The position numbers and the translations under genes were made by a program. DNA of 20,867 nucleotides, from contig JBAUTF010000304.1 in the NCBI GenBank assembly GCA_049582065.1, positions 1 to 20,867 of the forward strand, read 5' to 3'. The notes under the pieces are model-generated. The model searched no databases. It saw only the letters and a list, made by a program, of their open reading frames with translations, and was not told the origin of the DNA. Below are positions 1 to 6,035 of this stretch, piece by piece; the stretch's first letter is position 1; the number at the start of each line of letters is the position of its first letter. This stretch comes from DATKSS01 sp049582065. GTDB taxonomy: Bacteria > Chloroflexota > Dormibacteria > Dormibacterales > Dormibacteraceae.

Positions 1-215
1 TCGAGACCACCAACGGCGTCGCCTTCTGGCTGACCTACCAGGAGCTGCTGTTCGGCGAGATCAAGACCATCGGGGAGGAGCTGGCGCTGGTCGACGCCGT
101 CACAGCAGCCGACGTCAAAAGAGTAGCCGGCCAGGTTCTCAACGAGGCCGCGCAGATGGCGGTGATCGGCCCCTTTGCGCGCGACCGCGGGTTCAGGCTC
201 GCGATAAGCGCCTGA
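1..215 (+). CDS. M16 (pitrilysin/insulinase) family peptidase-like protein, C-terminal fragment
   Basis: Only the last 70 residues are in the window; the reading frame begins at base 3 and ends at a TGA at 213-215. The visible part reads FWLTYQELLFGEIKTIGEE, then LVDAVTAADVKRVAGQVLN, then MAVIGPF. This is the usual ending of M16 zinc-peptidase domains: a helix, the 'I..VTA.DV.RVA' helix, then a beta strand ending in 'V.GP'. The catalytic HxxEH lies in the N-terminal domain and would be upstream of the window. The protein may therefore be an active processing peptidase or an inactive partner subunit; this cannot be decided here. The gene converges on lepB with a 12-nt gap. The family call is by pattern recognition on a short fragment, so it is moderately sure. 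Confidence 0.7.
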   Translation, partial: ETTNGVAFWLTYQELLFGEIKTIGEELALVDAVTAADVKRVAGQVLNEAAQMAVIGPFARDRGFRLAISA

Positions 216-220
216 GACCG

Positions 221-237
221 CGCGGGCTCAGCCCGCG
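221..237. terminator. GC hairpin between convergent genes, lepB stop codon in the loop
   Basis: CGCGGGC (221-227) and GCCCGCG (231-237) form a perfect 7-bp stem around the 3-nt loop TCA (228-230). On the minus strand that loop is the TGA stop of lepB. The hairpin sits just after the stop of the M16 gene at 213-215, so it lies at the end of both converging transcripts. There is no T-run on either side, so it is not a classical intrinsic terminator. It could act as a U-tract-less terminator, a 3'-end stabiliser or a transcription barrier. Confidence 0.5.
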
Positions 238-848
238 AACGTCGTCGAGGTCTCCAGCGTCGGCACCTGCGCATAGATGTTGCCGATGCTCGACAGCGGC
301 CAGATGCGGAACCAGGCGCGGCCGTCGATCCGGTCAATCGTGATCGGGCCGAAGATGCGCGAATCCTGCGAGCGGTTGCGGTTGTCGCCCATGACGAAAT
401 ACTCGTTGGAGCCCATGACCTGCCCGTTGCTTCCATTGGTGGGCCAGTTGTTGAATGTCGTCCAGGCTTCGGGAAGATACGGCTCGTCGAGCTTGTGCCC
501 GTTGATGTAAACGATGCCGTCGCGAATCAGCAGACGTTCGCCCGGCAGCGCGATCACCCGCTTGATGAAGTCCTTCGAGTTGTCGGTCGGCGGTCTCAGG
601 ATGATGATGTCGCCGCGCTGCGGAGGATGGAACCTGTAATCGATCTTGTCGGCGATCAAGTAGTCGTTGTCATTGAGTGTCGCGAACATGGAGAGGCCTT
701 CGACGTGCACCGCCTGAACGGCGAAGCTGATGCCGAAATAGAGGATGACGGCGAGGACGATGACTTCGAAGAACTCACGCAGCAGAGACAGGAGCGTCGA
801 AGGCTCGTTTGGTGCGGCGCTGGCCGCCTGTGGTTGTGGAGCCGCCAT
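228..848 (-). CDS. lepB: Signal peptidase I
   Basis: This 206-residue protein is a type I signal peptidase, which cleaves signal peptides from exported proteins at the outer face of the membrane. One membrane segment is visible at about residues 24-46, after a short cytoplasmic Ala/Pro-rich tail. The family boxes are present in order: GLSMFATL with the catalytic Ser53, RGDIIILRPP at 78-87, FIKRVIALPGE with the general-base Lys96, and MGDNRNRSQDSR at about 153-164. The Pro that normally follows the catalytic Ser-Met-x is replaced by Ala (SMFAT instead of SMxPT). The ATG at 848 is 4 nt after the parB stop with no clear Shine-Dalgarno sequence, which suggests translation coupled to parB. Length and motif spacing match short Gram-positive-type signal peptidases. 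Confidence 0.95.
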   Translation of the reverse strand: MAAPQPQAASAAPNEPSTLLSLLREFFEVIVLAVILYFGISFAVQAVHVEGLSMFATLNDNDYLIADKIDYRFHPPQRGDIIILRPPTDNSKDFIKRVIALPGERLLIRDGIVYINGHKLDEPYLPEAWTTFNNWPTNGSNGQVMGSNEYFVMGDNRNRSQDSRIFGPITIDRIDGRAWFRIWPLSSIGNIYAQVPTLETSTTFAG

Positions 849-852
849 GAAT

Positions 853-1695
853 TTAGGAGAGGAGCTTAGCGCAGACCCGCTCCAACTCCTCGCGAGTCGA
901 ATAGCGGAGCTCGATCTTGCCGCGGTTCATCGAGCCGGTGAGCTTGATGGGGAGACCTAAAGTGGACTCGATGTCTGCGGCAAGGGCCCGCACGTCCGCG
1001 GTCGAGTCACCGGGAGGCCGGCGGCGCGGCCGGTACGAGCGAACCCAGTTCTCCGTCTGGCGCACGGACAGGTGCCGCGCCACGACCACCTTGAGGCCGT
1101 GCTCTTGCGTGGCCTGCGTCTCCAGGGCGATCAGGGCGCGCCCGTGGCCCGCCGTGATGACGCCGGCGGCGACGGCCGACTGGACCGCCGCGCAGCCGCC
1201 GAGCAGGCGCAGTGACTGGGTGACGGAAACACGATGCTTGCCCAGACGCTGGGCGACCTCCTCGTGGGTCAATGCGAACTCCTCGGTCAGCCGCCGGAGG
1301 CCGCGCGCCTCCTCGATCGGGTCGAGGTCGGTCCGCTGCAGGTTTTCGATCAATCCGAGCACCAACTGCTCGCCGTTGCCGCCGCCGCTACGCACTACAG
1401 CAGGTACCGCGGTCAGCCCGGCCAGTCGGGCCGCGCGCCACCTGCGCTCGCCCGCGATCAGCTCGTAGCCGTCGGTCAATCGGCGCACCAGTAGGGGCTG
1501 CAGGATTCCATGCAGCCGGATCGACTCCGCCAGCTCGCTCAACGGCTCGGCGTCGAAGCGCGTTCGCACCTGCTGGTGCGACGGACGGATCTGGTCCACC
1601 GCAATCATCTGCGGCACCATCGCCTCGCCGTCGCGTGACATCGGTATCAAAGCATCGAGGCCGCGGCCGAGGCCGCGTGCGCGTGGTTGGGTCAT
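853..1695 (-). CDS. parB: Chromosome partitioning protein ParB (Spo0J-like CTPase clamp)
   Basis: ParB binds parS sites, loads CTP and slides along DNA as a clamp to build the segregation complex moved by ParA. The protein is 280 residues. The N-terminus has the typical GLGRGLDALIP (8-18). The CTP-binding ParB/Srx domain includes the GERRWRAA motif at 82-89 and IENLQR near 116-121. A helix-turn-helix, LTHEEVAQRLGKHRVSVTQS, lies at about 142-161. The C-terminal dimerisation segment (IELRYSTREELERVCAKL) closes the protein. An in-frame upstream start would add 59 residues inside parA. I reject it because the ATG at 1695 overlaps the parA stop as ATGA and gives the canonical MTQPRARGLGRGL start. 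The parB stop is 4 nt before lepB. Confidence 0.96.
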   Translation of the reverse strand: MTQPRARGLGRGLDALIPMSRDGEAMVPQMIAVDQIRPSHQQVRTRFDAEPLSELAESIRLHGILQPLLVRRLTDGYELIAGERRWRAARLAGLTAVPAVVRSGGGNGEQLVLGLIENLQRTDLDPIEEARGLRRLTEEFALTHEEVAQRLGKHRVSVTQSLRLLGGCAAVQSAVAAGVITAGHGRALIALETQATQEHGLKVVVARHLSVRQTENWVRSYRPRRRPPGDSTADVRALAADIESTLGLPIKLTGSMNRGKIELRYSTREELERVCAKLLS

Positions 1696-2507
1696 CTTTC
1701 CAACAGCTCCTTCGCGAGCGCGCGGTATGCGACCGCGCCTCGACATGTGGGGTCGTACTCGATCACTGACTTGCCGTGGCTGGGCGCCTCGCTGATGCGC
1801 ACGTTGCGCGGTATGAACGTTTGAAGGATGTGGTGAGGGTAGGAGCCGCGCACCGACTCGAGCACATCCCATGACAGCGTCGTGCGTGCGTCAAATTGCG
1901 TCATGAGGATGCCGGCGATCGCGAGCTTCGGGTTCAGGCGAGAGCGGACCAGCTGGTGGGTGTACATAAGGTGACGCAAGCCCTCGAGGGCGAAATACTC
2001 GCACTGGGTCGGTATCAGCATGCCCGTGGCGGCCGCGAGCGCGTTGAGCGTGAGCAACCCAAGCGATGGGGGACAGTCGATCAGGACAACCTCGACCCCG
2101 GCGGGGAGCGATTTGAGCGCGTTGCGCAAAAGTTCCTCTCGCCGCTCCAGGCCGGCCATCTCGATCTCGGCTCCCGCGAGGTCGATGTGCGATGGGACCA
2201 GGGATAGTCCAGGGACCCCGGTCGGTTGCGCGACCTCGTCGACCGAGGCCTCGCCGGTCAGCAGGTGGTAGACGTTGAGTCGGGCACGTGTGGGATCGAG
2301 GCCCAGGCCCGAGGTGGAGTTGGCTTGCGGGTCGAGGTCGATCAGAAGGGTCGGGTGGCCAAGCTCTGCGAGCGCCGCAGCGAGATTGATGGCGGTGGTG
2401 GTCTTGCCCACGCCGCCCTTCTGGTTGACCACCGCTATCACCGGTGGCGAAGTGGTCGCCAACATCTTGGGGCTGGTCTCACGGGCCGATCCTATATCTT
2501 GGGCCAT
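1692..2507 (-). CDS. parA: Chromosome partitioning ATPase ParA (Soj/MinD family)
   Basis: ParA is a Walker-type ATPase that dimerises on ATP, coats the nucleoid and is released by ParB, pulling ParB-parS complexes apart. With the start chosen here it has 271 residues. The deviant Walker A KGGVGKTTT has its signature Lys30 and catalytic Lys35. Later come the switch I region (LLIDLDPQANST) and Walker B (VVLIDCPPSLGLLT). Three starts are possible: GTG at 2534, ATG at 2507 and ATG at 2465. I choose 2507 because a TAGAAT element ends exactly 8 nt before it, the same geometry as at position 6036, suggesting a leaderless mRNA. This leaves a roughly 20-residue N-terminal tail before the ATPase core. 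It overlaps parB by 4 nt. Confidence 0.95.
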   Translation of the reverse strand: MAQDIGSARETSPKMLATTSPPVIAVVNQKGGVGKTTTAINLAAALAELGHPTLLIDLDPQANSTSGLGLDPTRARLNVYHLLTGEASVDEVAQPTGVPGLSLVPSHIDLAGAEIEMAGLERREELLRNALKSLPAGVEVVLIDCPPSLGLLTLNALAAATGMLIPTQCEYFALEGLRHLMYTHQLVRSRLNPKLAIAGILMTQFDARTTLSWDVLESVRGSYPHHILQTFIPRNVRISEAPSHGKSVIEYDPTCRGAVAYRALAKELLER

Positions 2508-2515
2508 TTGTGTGA

Positions 2516-2544
2516 ATTCTAGCGAGCCGGCCACCGGATGCCCA
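2516..2544 (-). promoter_or_regulatory. Candidate leaderless promoter of the parA-parB-lepB operon
   Basis: Read on the minus strand, TGGGCA (2544-2539) matches the -35 consensus TTGACA at four of six bases. It is followed after 17 nt by TAGAAT (2521-2516), five of six matches to TATAAT. Eight nucleotides then lead to the ATG at 2507, so transcription would start at or next to the initiation codon. No Shine-Dalgarno sequence is needed and none is seen. Spacing and sequence are seen; promoter activity is inferred. Confidence 0.55.
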
Positions 2545-2548
2545 CCCT

Positions 2549-2584
2549 GGCCGTTAACGGCGTCCAGCGGGGCCGTTTCCGGCC
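2549..2584. promoter_or_regulatory. Palindrome and GGCCGTT direct repeat upstream of parA (possible operator)
   Basis: A perfect 12-nt palindrome GCCGTTAACGGC occupies 2550-2561, immediately upstream of the proposed parA -35 element. The heptamer GGCCGTT occurs at 2549-2555 and again at 2571-2577, 22 bp apart, about two helical turns. The second copy is part of a 5-bp hairpin, GGCCG-TTTC-CGGCC (2571-2584). Placement just upstream of the promoter suggests a binding site for a dimeric regulator, but no protein is identified. The rest of the 2535-2710 gap holds only a C-rich tract and no gene I can support. Confidence 0.35.
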
Positions 2585-2625
2585 GATCGAGCCCCTAATC
2601 CCGAAGCCCAGCGCCCCTCGCGGGG

Positions 2626-2658
2626 CCCTCCCACTCCCGGCCGGCCCCTCCCCCGCCC
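2626..2658 (-). other. Putative G-quadruplex tract upstream of parA
   Basis: Six C-runs of three or more bases lie within 33 nt (2626-2628, 2630-2632, 2636-2638, 2645-2648, 2650-2654, 2656-2658). The minus strand therefore carries six G-runs with loops of 1-6 nt. This satisfies the usual G3+N1-7 folding rule. It lies between the CPBP gene end and the parA promoter. Folding is predicted only from the pattern; a GC-rich genome produces such tracts more often than average. Confidence 0.4.
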
Positions 2659-2710
2659 GCGCACCTGGCTCGAACCTAAGCGGAGAACGTCGCAACGGCA
2701 ACCCTGCCTG

Positions 2711-3751
2711 TTAAGGGGAGACCGTGGCCGCAACTGTCTGCCGGCGTCTACTCGACCAGATCCCGTACGCCGCCAGTGCGATGAGGATTAAGTCCACACC
2801 TGCCCCGACGCCGAGCGCCGCGCCTGCGAGGCCGACTCCCCCCAGCAGGTTGTAGGTGGTGTGACACAGGCTCGAAGTGGTCGTGTTGGTGTACTTGCGG
2901 ACCAGGCCCAGGCCGATGGCGAGCACGAACACGGCCAGCAGGTCGAGCGAGAAACCGTACTGAGTGTGGATCGACGTGAAGAGCAGCGCGGTAGGGATGA
3001 TTCCAATGCGCGGCTGTAGGGCTCCCCGGAACAGAAGCTCCTCGCAGATTCCAGGCGCAAGAGCGATCGCCGCGATTCCGAGCGGTCCGCCCAGCGCCCC
3101 GAAGACATGCTGGGTCGTCACGTCCACCTGGTGCGCGACCTGCGGCGAGACGGTGTGATTCAGTGCATCCATCGCATTGCCGAAGGCGAAGAACACACCC
3201 GCCGCGGCCAGCGCCAGCGGCACTTGCCACCACCTGGGGACCACCAACCCGAGGCGTTCGAGGACTGCGGGGGTGCTGCGGCGCATGAAGAGACCGACCC
3301 CGGCCAGCCCCAGGATGAGGAATGGCGCCTCCTGCAGGACGAGGTCGCTCAGGGAGAGCGGCGCCTGGGCCTGGTCGGAGGCCAGCACGTCGGTGAAGAC
3401 GATCGACGTCAGCTGCGTGCCGAACAGGATCACGGCCAGCACAAGCGCGAGCGCGTGCACCGGGTTGTCCGCGTCGATTGGAATGAGGCGCGCGAGGCGC
3501 TCGCGCAATGGCTTCGATACGAGAGCCGCCGCGGCGAACCCGGTCGCCATCGTACCGATGTCCAGACCGAGCCTCGCGCTGGAGCTGAGCCCGGCGGCCA
3601 GTACCGGCGCGCCGGCGACGTCGAGCGCTCCTAAGAGAAATATGAAACCTGCCGTGAGGCCGCCGATGATCGCGGTCGCGATGTGCGCCCACGGCTTGCC
3701 GACGGCGGAGTTGGCCGCCAGGATCAACGGCAGCGGCGTGAGCGTCACCAA
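2711..3751 (-). CDS. CPBP-family (Abi/Rce1-like) intramembrane metalloprotease
   Basis: This is a polytopic membrane protein of up to 346 residues with about eight hydrophobic segments and the three family motifs. These are EELLFRG (Glu237, Glu238, Arg242), FTSIHTQYG (His262) and CHTTYN (His297, Asn301), corresponding to EExxxR, FxxxH and HxxxN. The family includes Rce1 CAAX proteases and bacterial immunity or sorting proteases; the substrate here is unknown. The start is uncertain. No ATG fits, and TTG at 3751 or GTG at 3748 are the first usable codons, with no clear ribosome-binding site. The frame is open further up towards the slipin stop, so a rarer start codon cannot be excluded. It lies 38 nt downstream of the slipin gene on the same strand and may be co-transcribed with nfeD and slipin. 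Confidence 0.85.
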   Translation of the reverse strand: MVTLTPLPLILAANSAVGKPWAHIATAIIGGLTAGFIFLLGALDVAGAPVLAAGLSSSARLGLDIGTMATGFAAAALVSKPLRERLARLIPIDADNPVHALALVLAVILFGTQLTSIVFTDVLASDQAQAPLSLSDLVLQEAPFLILGLAGVGLFMRRSTPAVLERLGLVVPRWWQVPLALAAAGVFFAFGNAMDALNHTVSPQVAHQVDVTTQHVFGALGGPLGIAAIALAPGICEELLFRGALQPRIGIIPTALLFTSIHTQYGFSLDLLAVFVLAIGLGLVRKYTNTTTSSLCHTTYNLLGGVGLAGAALGVGAGVDLILIALAAYGIWSSRRRQTVAATVSP

Positions 3752-3789
3752 CGCCGCGGTCGCGTCGAGGATCAGGTTAGATGTCAGCC

Positions 3790-4605
3790 CTACGTCGCGC
3801 CCTGTTTGGGAGCTGCGCTCTGCGGAGGCGCCGAGCTGTCGAGGCGTTTCCCGAACTCGATCAAAGGCGTGATCAACTCGATGGGGAAGGGCAGAAGGAT
3901 GGTCGTGTTCTTCTCGGACCCGATCTCGACCATGGTCTGGAGAAACCTGAGCTGCAGCGCGCCCTGCTGAGAGGAGATCACCTGCGCCGCGTTGGCCAGG
4001 GTCTGGGAGGCCTGGAACTCTCCGTCGGCGTTGATTATCTTGGCCCGCTTCTCACGCTCGGCCTCGGCTTGCTTGGCCATGGCGCGCTGCATCGTGCTCG
4101 GCAGCTCCACATCCTTGATCTCTACCACCGCCACTTTGATGCCCCAGGGCTCGGTTTGCTCGTCGATGATCTTCTGCAGGTTCTGGTTGATCTTCTCGCG
4201 GTTGGCCAGCAGCTCGTCGAGCGTGGCCTGGCCGAGCGCCGCGCGCAGCGTCGTCTGGGCGATCTGCGAGGTGGCGTTGATGTAGTTCAGGACCTGCGTC
4301 ACAGCCTTGCGGGCGTCGATCACCTGGAAATAGATCACTGCGTTGACCTTGGCCGTCACGTTGTCGTTGGTGATCACCTCCTGCGGCGGCACCTCGAGGG
4401 TGATCGTTCGAAGGTCGATCTTGACGAGGCGGTCGATGCCGAACGGGATGATGAAGAAAAGGCCCGGTCCCTTGAGCGGGATCAGACGGCCGAGGCGGAA
4501 CACCACACCGCGCTCATACTCGGTAGCGATCCGAAGGCTGGAGAAGAGAATGAAGAGGACAAGGACGATGATCACCGCCAGGATGACGAGCGACGTGACG
4601 TCCAC
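3790..4605 (-). CDS. Slipin / stomatin-like SPFH membrane protein
   Basis: This 271-residue SPFH (stomatin, prohibitin, flotillin, HflK/C) protein is a membrane scaffold. It has one N-terminal membrane segment (about 5-23), the SPFH domain starting at ATEYERGVVFRLGRL (27-41), and conserved stretches DLRTITLEVPPQEVITNDNVT and WGIKVAVVEIKDVELP. An Ala/Glu-rich coiled-coil (about 170-205) precedes a hydrophobic C-terminal patch, TTILLPFPIELITPLIEF (234-251). In the archaeal p-stomatin system such a hydrophobic patch is where the partner NfeD protease cuts. The start is GTG at 4605. It overlaps the nfeD stop by one base (TAGTG) and has an AGGAGA sequence at a suitable distance. The gene pair nfeD-slipin is a widespread functional unit. 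The family call is secure; the physiological role is inferred. Confidence 0.94.
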   Translation of the reverse strand: MDVTSLVILAVIIVLVLFILFSSLRIATEYERGVVFRLGRLIPLKGPGLFFIIPFGIDRLVKIDLRTITLEVPPQEVITNDNVTAKVNAVIYFQVIDARKAVTQVLNYINATSQIAQTTLRAALGQATLDELLANREKINQNLQKIIDEQTEPWGIKVAVVEIKDVELPSTMQRAMAKQAEAEREKRAKIINADGEFQASQTLANAAQVISSQQGALQLRFLQTMVEIGSEKNTTILLPFPIELITPLIEFGKRLDSSAPPQSAAPKQGAT

Positions 4606-5927
4606 TATTGATTCTCCTCTGCTTCCCTGTTCTCATCGAGCACCACCTCGAGCTCGAGGCCTTCCCGCCCGACCACCCTTACGGGCGATCCCGTATGGAT
4701 CGTGGGCGGGGCGGCGACGGCTCTCCACAGCGCCCCTCTGACAAAGACTAGTCCCTCCGGGGCAAGCTCCTCGCGCGCCTCACCCACGGAGCCGACAAGG
4801 CTTTCGGCTCCCGCGAAAACCGGCCGGTGCCGTGCGGTGACGATCTTGCGGATGAAGAAGCCGAAGAACGCGAGCGTCAGCAATCCCATGATCAGCGAGA
4901 CCCAGGGATTGACGCCCAGCCCGATCGGGCCGGTGTTGATGAGAAATGCCATCCCGAGGACCAGCGCGAACACCCCTCCGACGCTGAGGATGCCATGCGT
5001 GGGCGCTTTCAGATCGGCGATGAAAAGCACGAAGGCGAGCAGCATCATCAACACACCCGCGATGTTCACGGGCAGATTGGCGAGCGACGCTATGGCCAGG
5101 ATCGCCGCCAGGCCGCCGATGACGCCGGGCAGGATGGCGCCCGGGGTCGACATCTCGGTGATGATGCCGTAACCGGCGACGATGATCAGGAGGGCCGCGA
5201 TCGTGGGGTCGATGAGGACGTTCAGGAACACCTGCCAGAACGGCATCGGGAAGTCATCGATCTGGGCTCCGGCGGTGTGCAGGACCAGCGTGGCGTTGCT
5301 GCGCGGCAGGGTTCGGCCGTCGACTTGATTCATAAGTGACGCGGGGTCGGTCGCTTCGACGTCGGCGACGTGAAGATTGACCGCCTGCTCGGCATCGATG
5401 TTCACGCTGTTACGCACCGCCAGCTCGGCCCAGTCCGCATTTCGGCCATGCATCGATGCCAGGGCGCGGACTCGCGTCACGGCGTCGTTCAAGACTTTCG
5501 TGCCGAGGTCTCCCGTCAGGTTTGCCCCCGAGGCATCTATGGGATGCGCGGAGCCGATGTTGGTGCCAGGTGCCATGGCGAGCACATCGGCCGCCTGGGC
5601 CACAAACAGCCCGGCCGAGGCCGCGCGTGCGCCGCTCGGGTACACGAAAACGATCACAGGGACGCTGGAGTTGAGCAGGCTCGTCACGATGTCGTCCATC
5701 GAGGTGGAGATGCCGCCGGGGGTGTTCATCACAACCAGCAACGCGTCAGCGTGATCCGCCTCGGCGCGGCTCACGGAGCTCTCGATATAGGAGGCCATAA
5801 TCGTGTTGATGTCGCCGGTGAGGTCCGCCCTCTCGACGTGGGGAGTGGCCGCGGAAGCCCCCAAAGGCGAGAGGGCGGCCAGCGCGAACAGACAGCCCAC
5901 GAGTCGCAGCGCAGAGCGCTTGCGCAT
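4605..5927 (-). CDS. nfeD: Long-form NfeD membrane serine protease (ClpP-class, stomatin-partner type)
   Basis: This protein of 440 residues starts with a cleavable-looking signal sequence (MRKRSALRLVGCLFALAALSP, then SAA at 25-27). A ClpP/crotonase-fold serine protease domain follows, with NTPGG (68-72), the nucleophile Ser105 in GARAASAGLF, and Lys144 in TKVLNDAV as the likely dyad base. Four to five membrane segments occupy about residues 212-345. A small NfeD C-terminal OB-fold domain (from GAESLVGSVGEARE to the end) completes the long form. Homologous proteases cut stomatin-type proteins, and the next gene is a slipin whose start overlaps this stop. A longer frame extends upstream, but that part is antisense to the sigma-like gene, so I start at 5927. 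A CATACT element 7 nt upstream could be a leaderless -10. Confidence 0.93.
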   Translation of the reverse strand: MRKRSALRLVGCLFALAALSPLGASAATPHVERADLTGDINTIMASYIESSVSRAEADHADALLVVMNTPGGISTSMDDIVTSLLNSSVPVIVFVYPSGARAASAGLFVAQAADVLAMAPGTNIGSAHPIDASGANLTGDLGTKVLNDAVTRVRALASMHGRNADWAELAVRNSVNIDAEQAVNLHVADVEATDPASLMNQVDGRTLPRSNATLVLHTAGAQIDDFPMPFWQVFLNVLIDPTIAALLIIVAGYGIITEMSTPGAILPGVIGGLAAILAIASLANLPVNIAGVLMMLLAFVLFIADLKAPTHGILSVGGVFALVLGMAFLINTGPIGLGVNPWVSLIMGLLTLAFFGFFIRKIVTARHRPVFAGAESLVGSVGEAREELAPEGLVFVRGALWRAVAAPPTIHTGSPVRVVGREGLELEVVLDENREAEENQ

Positions 5928-5964
5928 GTCATCGAGTATGGCAATCCCGGGGCTTCTCTGCCGA

Positions 5965-5980
5965 TGTAAAACGTGGAACA
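5965..5980. promoter_or_regulatory. Weak parS-like site in the nfeD/sigma-like divergent region
   Basis: TGTAAAACGTGGAACA matches 12 of 16 bases of the general parS palindrome TGTTTCACGTGAAACA. The right half (ACGTGGAACA) is near-perfect and the left half is poor. About one such match is expected by chance in a window this size, so this is only a pointer. The surrounding 108-nt region (5928-6035) contains the divergent promoters and no gene. Confidence 0.15.
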
Positions 5981-6021
5981 TCGAGGCGTGGAGGGGTTCC
6001 GGGGGTCGGCAAGGCCGGGCG

Positions 6022-6035
6022 TAGAATCGACTGAG
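6022..6035 (+). promoter_or_regulatory. Candidate leaderless promoter of the sigma-like/gcv operon
   Basis: TAGAAT (6022-6027) is followed by 8 nt and then the ATG at 6036. This is the same -10 sequence and spacing as upstream of parA. No good -35 hexamer is visible 16-18 nt upstream. The leader is too short for a glycine riboswitch, so the gcv genes are not controlled by one from this promoter. Confidence 0.5.

Noticed and set aside
1696..1872. 59-residue N-terminal extension of ParB
   Set aside because: It lies within parA and is Arg-rich nonsense; the ATG at 1695 gives the canonical ParB N-terminus and an ATGA overlap.
3781..4611. 276-codon plus-strand frame opposite the slipin gene
   Set aside because: It is antisense to a well-supported SPFH gene, with repetitive Leu/Asp/Gly/Arg composition.
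5928..6035. Glycine riboswitch upstream of the gcv operon
   Set aside because: The divergent region is 108 nt and the likely transcript starts at or near the ATG; no tandem aptamer-like structure is visible.
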